11,203 bases of DNA, taken from the NCBI GenBank assembly GCA_021845325.1, contig JAKBRR010000023.1, positions 1-11,203 of the forward strand, read 5' to 3'. Positions 1-5,379 of this stretch are shown here, piece by piece. The DNA comes from Thermoplasmata archaeon (GTDB lineage Archaea; Thermoplasmatota; Thermoplasmata; Thermoplasmatales; Thermoplasmataceae). A program made the position numbers and the translations under genes. Each line of letters starts with the position of its first letter. The first letter of the stretch is position 1. Under the pieces are notes generated by a model that saw only the letters and a program-made list of their open reading frames with translations, did not search any database and had not been told where the DNA came from.

Positions 1-620
1 GTAATTGAAGATAATAACCTTCTTTTCACACCAGGCTTATCGGGATATTTTCTAAATTTTGTATTATCAACTAAGGTTATCCTGGCAGCAGATAGTGCAT
101 TATTATGAATAGCATGAGGACCGCTTGTTCCCCTTTCATTGACAATTGTGTATTCTAAATTCAAATCGGAAATCTCCGAAATAAGTTTCTTTCTGTTTGG
201 CTTATCACCATTTCCTATCTTTATTTCAAAGAACTTATAGCTATAATCATTTAACACATTCTTAATGAACATAACGGCTTCATGAATATCCGGCATTTCA
301 TTTGCTTCTGTTATTATAAGATCCGCCAAAATTGCCACACCAGGTCTTGGTCCAGGATCCATTCCTATTATGAGTGAAGAGAACTGCTTTTTACCCGCCA
401 GTATGGGTAGGGCTTTCCTTATTGCTCTTATTGGTGAATTTTCTCTTATCTGAAATCTATCCATGGCCTTATCGTTGGAAGAACTCAAAATTACTGGTAT
501 ATCAACTGGTATATCTGAAATATCATCAATAGAGCAGAAAGGGAGTCCCCATTCTTTTAATTCCTTAATGGCCTTATAATAAAATCTGAAATCGTCGGTA
601 TAAATCCCGAACCGTACCAT
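1..620 (-). CDS. Partial protein with RuvC/RNase H-like motifs, 3' end outside window
   Basis: An open frame reads leftward from ATG 618-620 to the window edge: 206 codons with no stop, so the C-terminus is missing. The first 80 or so residues are not recognisable. Then come GMDPGPRPGVAI (residues 86-97, with a Gly-hydrophobic-Asp-Pro-Gly motif), FFEIKIGNG (130-138, an acidic residue at a strand end) and GPHAIHNNALSAAR (167-180). This order resembles the first Asp, middle Glu and C-terminal helix of RuvC/YqgF-type RNase H folds. In RuvC the last motif supplies Asp residues, whereas here His and Asn stand there, so nuclease activity is not assured. I infer a predicted nucleic-acid enzyme or an inactive relative; substrate and pathway are unknown. 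The start is supported by a TATA-like box about 26 nt upstream and the absence of a Shine-Dalgarno sequence, which suggests a leaderless mRNA. It lies 240 bp downstream of the recJ-like gene on the same strand. Confidence 0.75.
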   Translation of the reverse strand, partial: MVRFGIYTDDFRFYYKAIKELKEWGLPFCSIDDISDIPVDIPVILSSSNDKAMDRFQIRENSPIRAIRKALPILAGKKQFSSLIIGMDPGPRPGVAILADLIITEANEMPDIHEAVMFIKNVLNDYSYKFFEIKIGNGDKPNRKKLISEISDLNLEYTIVNERGTSGPHAIHNNALSAARITLVDNTKFRKYPDKPGVKRRLLSSI

Positions 621-860
621 TCAATGTTATATACATAAAATATTATTAAAACCTTTTGGACTGATATTGCTCATAGCAGTTTTAAGATGATCCATACTTG
701 CAAGATCAATCTCATAAGAGGATCGAAATGCAAATGTTGAATCCCAGTAGTAATATTAGGAAGTATTTTAAAAGTGTAAGGCTCACTTCAGGTGCGCGGA
801 GATATTACTAGAATTGCTCAAAGAAGAATTTTCAGCTGTAAAGTTCGTAAAAGAAGTAAC
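621..860 (-). other. Spacer after recJ-like gene with possible decayed Pcc1-like remnant
   Basis: No intact gene is visible on either strand. On the minus strand a frame starting just after the recJ stop (860-786) and continuing at 755-627 is broken by three stops between about 785 and 756. The distal part contains SSYEIDLASMDHLKTAMSNI, faintly like the C-terminal strand and helix of the KEOPS dimerisation subunit Pcc1 (pattern: Ile/Leu strand, polar turn, L-x-x-x-hydrophobic-N/S helix). In many archaea pcc1 follows recJ in exactly this position, which is the main reason to mention it. There is no suitable start codon. It could equally be ordinary spacer DNA. Confidence 0.2.
641..653 (-). promoter_or_regulatory. 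TATA-like promoter for leaderless RuvC-like gene
   Basis: On the minus strand this reads GGTTTTAATAATA. Its centre lies about 26 nt upstream of the ATG at 620, the spacing expected between an archaeal TATA box and a transcription start at the A of the start codon. No Shine-Dalgarno sequence precedes the ATG. The match is by eye and AT-rich spacers give chance hits. Confidence 0.45.
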
Positions 861-2201
861 TTAGACTCTATTACTTCCTATCTGTTCTGAAACCATTTTA
901 TCTACTATCTCGATGAATTGTTTTTCTGTTCCCCTGGGAATCACTCCTCCTGCGGCAATATCATGTCCTCCTCCACTGCCGCCTACTTTCTTGCAAGCTT
1001 CCTTCATTATCAAGGACAGGTTAAGTCCTCTATTAACATGGTTTCTTGTACCCCGGGAGGAGATTAATGTGTTACTATCTCCTGCATTAAATCCGATTAC
1101 CGGTTTAGTCTGATCAGCTATATATAACATCAAAATACCGCTTATGGAGCCTGCCATCTCGGATCCAGGTGCGTAAAAATACTGGATATTTTTCTCTCTA
1201 ACCATTTCTTTGTAGGAACGGTAAGCATAGTCGATAAGCTTGGTTTCGAATGCTTTCCAGTTCAATTGCATTTGTTCTAAAAGCTTCTTATCTCCGAGAA
1301 AATAATTAACAGGAATCGCATTAGATCCAAGTTTAGCATTGGCATCTATTATCTTTGAAAGTGATTTCCCAGTAAAGCCATCTTCAAACATGAAATCTTC
1401 TGTTTCCATATACTTGATTGCTTCTGATTCACATCCTTGAAGCGCCAGCTTTGCGAATAGAGCTTTTCCTAATTTTAAATTTTCATCATTGCTTAAATCC
1501 GAAATTTTTGTGTTCGGCTCAAATCCAAGCCCGTTAAGGAATTCTCTTATGTTTTCTGTTTTACCTGTTAAGTCATAATAGAACGGATCAGTTGAAAAGG
1601 TAAGAGCATCAAGTAGTGTTAAACCGTTGAGGTTCAATCTTTTATGAAGCTTGTATGATTTACCATACTTTTCAATTATAACTGAGTTTAAACCTTTAAA
1701 ACCACCAATGTCCTGTTTATCTGCTATGGCTCCTGCTACCATAAATTTAAGAAGATCTGCGTTTGATTCATCGATTGCTAGGGACATTAAAAAAGCCATT
1801 GTAGCACCACATGCCTCTGTAGTTCCATTAAAACCAAAGTCTCTTACATTTATATTCAGGGACTTTGAATTTGAACCCTCATAATAATGGTGATCAAGGA
1901 CAATTATATTTTCCATCTCAGGTACAAATTTAATCTGGTCTGAACCTGCATCTGCTATCAAGGTAAGGTTGTATGGCTCCTCAAGTAGCCGTTTCTTGAT
2001 TCCATCCTCACTCAGATCCTTTACAAAACTTAAATGGTAGGGTATTTTGAGTCTTTCGAGAGTTGTAACCAAAATAATCGCAGCGCTTGTACCATCTCCA
2101 TCATAATGGGTTAAAACTCTAATATAAGGGGAATGAATTATTTTCTCCTTAGCAATATTAAGTGCTTCTAAAAATTTTATTGGAATGATGTCCTTTAACA
2201 T
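861..2201 (-). CDS. recJ: RecJ-like DHH family nuclease (GAN/Cdc45-type)
   Basis: This 446-residue DHH-DHHA1 phosphoesterase is full length. The N-terminal DHH domain shows THYDGDG (31-37), the IADAG motif with D84, the signature LDHH (102-105) and GAIADKQD (157-164, D161). Together these are the metal-binding acidic and His residues of an active enzyme. The C-terminal DHHA1 domain ends in the glycine-rich substrate-binding loop GGSGGGHDIAAGG (407-419). Archaeal members (GAN) are 5'-to-3' single-strand exonucleases that bind GINS, associate with the MCM helicase and are orthologous to eukaryotic Cdc45. Some archaea carry several paralogues, so the exact replication or repair role is inferred. 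The ATG lies 2 nt after the rps15 stop with no clear ribosome binding site of its own, which suggests translational coupling. The rps15-recJ pairing is a conserved archaeal arrangement. Confidence 0.93.
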   Translation of the reverse strand: MLKDIIPIKFLEALNIAKEKIIHSPYIRVLTHYDGDGTSAAIILVTTLERLKIPYHLSFVKDLSEDGIKKRLLEEPYNLTLIADAGSDQIKFVPEMENIIVLDHHYYEGSNSKSLNINVRDFGFNGTTEACGATMAFLMSLAIDESNADLLKFMVAGAIADKQDIGGFKGLNSVIIEKYGKSYKLHKRLNLNGLTLLDALTFSTDPFYYDLTGKTENIREFLNGLGFEPNTKISDLSNDENLKLGKALFAKLALQGCESEAIKYMETEDFMFEDGFTGKSLSKIIDANAKLGSNAIPVNYFLGDKKLLEQMQLNWKAFETKLIDYAYRSYKEMVREKNIQYFYAPGSEMAGSISGILMLYIADQTKPVIGFNAGDSNTLISSRGTRNHVNRGLNLSLIMKEACKKVGGSGGGHDIAAGGVIPRGTEKQFIEIVDKMVSEQIGSNRV

Positions 2202-2203
2202 AA

Positions 2204-2641
2204 TTATAGAACTTTGTTAAGTTCCCATTCATTGGCCAAATATCCCTCCCTTTTGTAATATTTTACTAATCTCAACATTTTGGCCATGATCAAATTTCTG
2301 CCTCTGGTATTACTCATATCTCTCTTATTTGCAACAATATGTTTTGATACTCTTTTATATTTCTGGATTAGACTGTTTAAGTCTTCAGGTATAGCCGGGC
2401 TACTATTGTTATCACGAAGGATCTTTCCTATTTTTGCGTTCAGCACATGCTTTGTTCCTGGAATTCCATATTGATCTCTAAGTCTAATTCCGATCTGGGA
2501 AGAAGTCAAATGCTCCTTCTGCGAGTTCAATATTATTTCCGTTATTTCGTTAGGACTCTGTTCTACCCAAGCATGGCCATTTGCCAAATATACATTCTTT
2601 GAGCCAGATTTCCCTCTCTTTCTTTTATGCATTCTTGCCAT
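2204..2641 (-). CDS. rps15: 30S ribosomal protein S15 (uS15, archaeal/eukaryotic S13e type)
   Basis: The protein has 145 residues, typical of archaeal S15, which is longer than bacterial S15 because of an N-terminal extension. It begins MARMHKRKRGKSGS, the characteristic basic archaeal start. It continues through the helical S13/S15 N-domain (about 25-85, with LRDQYGIPG) into the S15 rRNA-binding helices (about 90-145, with HIVANKRDMSNTRGRN and the tyrosine-containing end RLVKYYKREGYL). It binds 16S rRNA in the central domain and helps nucleate the small-subunit platform. It is first in a two-gene minus-strand unit with the recJ-like nuclease, 2 nt apart. AGGGATGAT lies a few bases before the ATG and may act as a weak Shine-Dalgarno sequence. 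Confidence 0.97.
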   Translation of the reverse strand: MARMHKRKRGKSGSKNVYLANGHAWVEQSPNEITEIILNSQKEHLTSSQIGIRLRDQYGIPGTKHVLNAKIGKILRDNNSSPAIPEDLNSLIQKYKRVSKHIVANKRDMSNTRGRNLIMAKMLRLVKYYKREGYLANEWELNKVL

Positions 2642-2676
2642 TAATCATCCCTGTTGGTTAACAGAGATGAATTTGG

Positions 2677-2686
2677 TATTAATTAT
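2677..2686 (-). promoter_or_regulatory. Candidate TATA box for rps15-recJ
   Basis: On the minus strand the AT block reads ATAATTAATA. It lies about 40 nt upstream of the rps15 ATG and would give a leader of roughly 15 nt that includes the AGGGATGAT element at 2643-2651. Other AT-rich stretches farther upstream (around 2710-2735) are possible alternatives, so the assignment is weak. Confidence 0.3.
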
Positions 2687-2770
2687 GTTTATGATTTTGT
2701 GTTAAATTGGATTTATCGTGTTTTTAAATACTGATTATAGTTTTAGATATACTTCAGTTGGCTAAGTCTA

Positions 2771-2800
2771 ATCCTGAACACTTTACAGCTTCTTCAGGAT
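2771..2800. repeat. 8-bp perfect inverted repeat, TCCTGAA motif
   Basis: ATCCTGAA (2771-2778) pairs perfectly with TTCAGGAT (2793-2800) across a 14-nt loop. The core TCCTGAA/TTCAGG recurs at 2814-2819 and 2904-2910, giving four occurrences in about 140 bp. It may be a protein-binding operator or an RNA hairpin. Confidence 0.5.
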
Positions 2801-2893
2801 AAAGTAATGGAAATTCAGGTTTATTTTAGCCGGAAATGAAGTAAAAATGAAGGTTTTAGGGGAAAAGGGTGAAATTAAGTGAATCATTTAGAA

Positions 2894-2923
2894 TAAAATA
2901 AATTCCTGAATTCATTTATTTTA
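2894..2923. repeat. 10-bp perfect inverted repeat
   Basis: TAAAATAAAT (2894-2903) and ATTTATTTTA (2914-2923) are exact reverse complements, separated by the 10-nt loop TCCTGAATTC that carries another TCCTGAA copy. The stem is pure A/T and so weak as RNA. A DNA-binding dyad is as likely as a hairpin. Confidence 0.5.
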
Positions 2924-2967
2924 GAAATAAGCAGAGACTAATTTCATACACAAGGGAATTCAATTCA

Positions 2968-2987
2968 ATGATATTCGAGATAATATC
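2968..2987. repeat. Dyad copy 1 flanking lipid synthase gene
   Basis: ATGATATT, one base, then GAGATAATATC. Inside it GATATT and AATATC form a 6-bp inverted repeat. The same two blocks in the same order and orientation appear at 5101-5126 with a longer gap, so one copy lies on each side of the tetraether lipid synthase gene. Confidence 0.45.
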
Positions 2988-3012
2988 TTTGGAGCGCGGC
3001 TCTTCCTTCAAA

Positions 3013-3038
3013 GGGGGGTGAAAATGCATTTTTGGTAG
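3013..3038 (+). CDS. Four-codon ORF MHFW behind near-perfect Shine-Dalgarno sequence
   Basis: GGGGGGTGA (3013-3021) differs at one position from the ideal GGAGGTGA and sits 2 nt before ATG 3024-3026. The frame is ATG CAT TTT TGG TAG. The start codon lies within the 12-bp palindrome AAAATGCATTTT (3021-3032). A tetrapeptide containing His, Phe and Trp could be a leader peptide, but it could also be coincidence in a G-rich patch. It ends 147 nt before the lipid synthase start. Confidence 0.25.
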
Positions 3039-3046
3039 GGGAATAA

Positions 3047-3057
3047 TTTTATTTTTT
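3047..3057 (+). terminator. T-run, possible early terminator
   Basis: The run TTTTATTTTTT follows a GC-rich island and the four-codon ORF. Archaeal RNA polymerase can terminate on such runs with little or no hairpin. If transcription starts upstream of about 2990, this would release a short RNA before the downstream TATA-like box. Confidence 0.3.
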
Positions 3058-3059
3058 AA

Positions 3060-3074
3060 ACTATAAAATATAAG
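3060..3074 (+). promoter_or_regulatory. Strong TATA-like box upstream of lipid synthase gene
   Basis: ACTATAAAATATAAG is the best TATA-like element in the spacer. A start about 25 nt downstream falls at or just before ATG 3099, the first codon of a 25-codon upstream ORF, so that ORF could be leaderless. A second, weaker element (CTTTTAAC, 3138-3145) could give a short-leader transcript for the lipid gene itself. Confidence 0.4.
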
Positions 3075-3098
3075 CTTTATTTTAATTAAAAAAAGAAT

Positions 3099-3176
3099 AT
3101 GAGCAATGAATTTCTTAGCTGTAATTACTACAAAATACTTTTAACTCAATATAATTTGTACAATAACAATAGGTGA
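3099..3176 (+). CDS. 25-codon upstream ORF overlapping the lipid gene's ribosome binding site
   Basis: ATG 3099 opens a frame of 25 residues beginning MSNEFLSCNYYK and ending in NNNR, with TGA at 3174-3176 inside the AGGTGAT ribosome binding site of the downstream gene. The peptide is rich in Asn, Tyr and Leu and matches no family I recognise. The position of its stop would make translational coupling natural. It could be non-coding leader sequence. Confidence 0.25.
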   Translation: MSNEFLSCNYYKILLTQYNLYNNNR

Positions 3177-3177
3177 T
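3171..3177 (+). promoter_or_regulatory. Ribosome binding site for lipid synthase
   Basis: AGGTGAT matches the archaeal anti-Shine-Dalgarno sequence exactly and lies 8 nt before ATG 3186, supporting that start. The ATG at 3178 directly abuts the site and gives only MKK before a TGA that overlaps the true start in an ATGA arrangement. Confidence 0.75.
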
Positions 3178-3185
3178 ATGAAGAA

Positions 3186-5006
3186 ATGATTGCTTTAGAG
3201 GAAAGAAACAAATTCCCGGAAATTAGATTCGCTAGCGATTTTGAGATAAGCAAGAACGCACCATTCAAAACTGTGGAAGAGTTCATAGGAACAATGGGTA
3301 ACATCATCAATAGCGATATGATGATAATGAGGGTTACTGAGAGTCTTTGCCCTATTTGCGTTGACGATGAAAAGTTTGATCAGATGAGAATCCCAGCTAT
3401 TGTATATGAGCAGGGAGGAGAAGTCAGACTTATCAAAGAATGTGCTGAACACGGTATAACAAAAGAAAAATACTGGGAAGATTATGAAATGTATCAGGAA
3501 GCCAAGAAATGGGCAGACGGTGGTGTAAGAATTTTAAACCCGCACGTTGCATACCTGGAATCAAAAATCGTTTGTCCAACTCACTGTGGATTATGCGTAA
3601 AGCACAAATCGCACACTGGTCTTGGAAATGTAGTCGTAACAAACCGGTGTGATTTATCCTGCTGGTATTGCTTCTTCTACGCAAAAGAAAACGAGCCAAT
3701 CTACGAGCCATCACAGGATCAGGTTAGAATGATGCTCAGGAGAATGAGAAATGAAAAGCCGGTAGGAGCAAACGCAGTTCAGATTACTGGTGGCGAGCCG
3801 ACAATAAGAGATGATATCCTTGATATCGTTAAGATAGCCAGGGAAGAGGGATATGAGCACATTCAGCTTAACACAAACAGTATTAGGGCAGCTTTTGACC
3901 CAGATTTCCCCAAGAAAGTTAGAGAAGCAGGTTCAAACGTGGTTTATACAAGTTTTGATGGCCCAACCCCAAGAGCAAACCCAAAGAACTTCTGGGAAAT
4001 ACCCGCAGCACTGGAGAACTATAAAAAAGCCCCAATGGGAGTAGTATTGGTTCCAACCGTCATAGGTGGAATTAATGATATGTACCTGGGAGACATTATA
4101 AAGTTCGGTATATCAAACATCGATGCAGTAAGAGCAGTAAACTTCCAGCCAGTAAGTCTCGTGGGCAGAATGCCTGACAGGATGAGAGAGAAGCAGAGAG
4201 TTACTATACCAGGATGTATAAAAAAGATTGAACAGCAAACAGATGGTATGATTGGAAGAGAGGACTTTTTCACAGTTCCTTCAACAACAAAGGTATCTAA
4301 CTTTGTTGAGCAGCTTAAGGGAAAGGAAATGTACAAACTTTCAATACACTTTGCCTGTGGTATGGGAACATACATATTCAAGGAAGGGGACAAAATTACA
4401 CCCATTACAAGATTTTTGGATGTAAGAGGAATCTTTGAGTATATCGGAGAAATGGCAGATGAGGTTAAAGACTCAAACTTCAAAACCCTAAAGAAAGCTT
4501 CTACTGTTACAAGATTGATGGCAAATCTCAGAAAGTTTGTCGACTACGAGAAGGCTCCAAAGGACTTTAAGCTGAAAGATATGCTTTACAACGCATTTAC
4601 AGATGGAGATTACCATGGACTGAAGGCTTTCCATTACAAGAGTATGTTCGTTGGTTTCATGCACTTCATGGATCCATACACATATGATGTTGACAGGGTA
4701 GAGAGATGCGATATCCACTACGCAATGCCTGATGGGAGAGTAGTTCCATTCTGCGCTTTCAACGTTATTCCTGAATTGTACAGAGATGCAACTCAGAGAA
4801 AGTATTCAATTCCAGCAAAAACATACGAACAGAAAACTGGAAAGATCCTTAAAAAGGAGAAGTACTTCAGAGAATACACAATGGAAGAGAAGAGATCAAT
4901 CATTGATTTCTATGAAAGAAGCATAGGCAGAAAACTTTCACAGGACGAGATAGGATTGAATCTTGAAGAACAGATACCAGTTATCTCTTCAGAAAAGCCA
5001 GAGTAA
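3186..5006 (+). CDS. tes: Radical SAM tetraether lipid synthase (Tes-like)
   Basis: A 606-residue radical SAM protein. The SAM-cluster motif is C155-x3-C159-x2-C162 (CDLSCWYC), followed by TGGEP (201-205). Extra cysteines precede it: LCPIC (C55, C58), C86 with H89, and CPTHCGLC (C130, C134, C137). A C-terminal set contains C344, C391 and RCDIHYAMPDGRVVPFC (C508, C523). This layout of an N-terminal rubredoxin-like Cys set, the radical SAM core and auxiliary Fe-S ligands matches tetraether lipid synthase, which joins the phytanyl chain ends of two archaeol-type lipids into membrane-spanning tetraethers. I see no cobalamin-binding domain, arguing against the ring synthase GrsA. It is about 100 residues longer than I recall for the Methanocaldococcus enzyme; the extra length seems to lie around 420-500 and after C523. 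It stands alone between long spacers. A related radical SAM function cannot be excluded. Confidence 0.85.
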   Translation: MIALEERNKFPEIRFASDFEISKNAPFKTVEEFIGTMGNIINSDMMIMRVTESLCPICVDDEKFDQMRIPAIVYEQGGEVRLIKECAEHGITKEKYWEDYEMYQEAKKWADGGVRILNPHVAYLESKIVCPTHCGLCVKHKSHTGLGNVVVTNRCDLSCWYCFFYAKENEPIYEPSQDQVRMMLRRMRNEKPVGANAVQITGGEPTIRDDILDIVKIAREEGYEHIQLNTNSIRAAFDPDFPKKVREAGSNVVYTSFDGPTPRANPKNFWEIPAALENYKKAPMGVVLVPTVIGGINDMYLGDIIKFGISNIDAVRAVNFQPVSLVGRMPDRMREKQRVTIPGCIKKIEQQTDGMIGREDFFTVPSTTKVSNFVEQLKGKEMYKLSIHFACGMGTYIFKEGDKITPITRFLDVRGIFEYIGEMADEVKDSNFKTLKKASTVTRLMANLRKFVDYEKAPKDFKLKDMLYNAFTDGDYHGLKAFHYKSMFVGFMHFMDPYTYDVDRVERCDIHYAMPDGRVVPFCAFNVIPELYRDATQRKYSIPAKTYEQKTGKILKKEKYFREYTMEEKRSIIDFYERSIGRKLSQDEIGLNLEEQIPVISSEKPE

Positions 5007-5036
5007 TTTTATTACTCAACTAAATTTTTTATTTTA
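5001..5036 (+). terminator. Hairpin plus T-run after lipid synthase gene
   Basis: GAGTAAT (5001-5007) pairs perfectly with ATTACTC (5011-5017) around a TTT loop, followed by TTTTTT (5025-5030) and ATTTT. The stop codon TAA lies within the left arm. This resembles an intrinsic terminator and would separate the gene from the archease operon. Confidence 0.6.
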
Positions 5037-5100
5037 AAAATAATACTAGTTTCTTTATTATTGGATATTCCGCTATTTCCATTGTGGCTACATTTTTATT

Positions 5101-5126
5101 ATGATATTGGCTTGGGAGATAATATC
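5101..5126. repeat. Dyad copy 2 flanking lipid synthase gene
   Basis: ATGATATT (5101-5108), seven bases, then GAGATAATATC (5116-5126). Both blocks match 2968-2987 exactly; only the gap differs. GATATT and AATATC again form a 6-bp inverted repeat. Confidence 0.45.
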
Positions 5127-5214
5127 GGTAAAACAGAATACTAAAACTAAAGTACCTATTTTCATGGAATTCTCATTAATGCACCGATAGAATCCATACT
5201 GTATGTAAAAATCA

Positions 5215-5298
5215 ATGAGTATGAATGAACTTGAGAAAAAACAAGGAATTTGCAAGACCAATTGTTATGACTGTATGTCCATAGGGAAATTATCATAA
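5215..5298 (+). CDS. 27-codon ORF with a CX3CX2C motif
   Basis: ATG 5215 opens a 27-residue frame containing GICKTNCYDCMSIG, with Cys spacing x3/x2 as in radical SAM clusters and close to the N-terminal Fe-S motif of molybdopterin oxidoreductases (C-x-x-D/N-C-Y-D-T-C). There is no evident ribosome binding site. After the stop the same frame has two more stops and then 17 open codons. It may be a decayed gene fragment, a metal-binding micropeptide, or chance. Confidence 0.25.
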   Translation: MSMNELEKKQGICKTNCYDCMSIGKLS

Positions 5299-5379
5299 GT
5301 TAGTGTTTAATAAGATACTTCCCTAGACATCACTGAAGGCAAGGACTATAAGAAAAGAGAAAAATAAGAAGGTAAAGCA

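Larger units (their letters stand above)
2642..3185. other. Long divergent spacer between rps15 and lipid synthase gene
   Basis: This 544-bp AT-rich region holds no long gene. From left to right it contains the rps15 promoter area, two inverted repeats (2771-2800, 2894-2923), a dyad (2968-2987) that recurs after the lipid gene, and a short GC-rich island (2991-3020) with GAGC-GCG-GCTC hairpin potential. The rest holds a four-codon ORF behind a strong ribosome binding site, a T-run, a TATA-like box and a 25-codon upstream ORF. This is far more structure than the other spacers in the window show and suggests regulated expression of the downstream gene or a small RNA. No tRNA or recognisable structured RNA family was seen. 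Confidence 0.6.
5037..5379. other. Spacer between lipid synthase and archease genes
   Basis: This AT-rich spacer has no long gene. It holds the second copy of the flanking dyad, a 27-codon ORF with a Cys motif, and the archease leader. TATA-like candidates for archease are TTTAATAAG (about 5305-5313) and CTATAAG (about 5346-5352); neither is decisive. GAAGGT (5368-5373) is a weak ribosome binding site 6 nt before the archease ATG. Confidence 0.5.

Noticed and set aside
802..864. Plus-strand stretch reading LLELLKEEFSAVKFVKEVT before a stop
   Set aside because: It looks protein-like but has a stop at 769-771, no start codon, and runs opposite the recJ 3' end. The minus-strand reading has the better synteny argument.
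2991..3020. GC-rich island considered as part of a structured RNA (C/D box, SRP or RNase P RNA)
   Set aside because: No C/D box pairs (RUGAUGA with CUGA at the right spacing) and none of the conserved SRP or RNase P segments were found; only a 4-5 bp GAGC/GCTC stem is visible.
3195..3714. Two minus-strand open frames opposite the start of the lipid synthase gene
   Set aside because: They overlap the conserved Cys-rich N-terminal region of the real gene and show no ribosome binding site or family motif.
4019..4483. Minus-strand open frame of 154 codons opposite the lipid synthase gene
   Set aside because: It lies wholly within a well-supported gene on the other strand, has no recognisable motifs and is explained by the codon bias of that gene.
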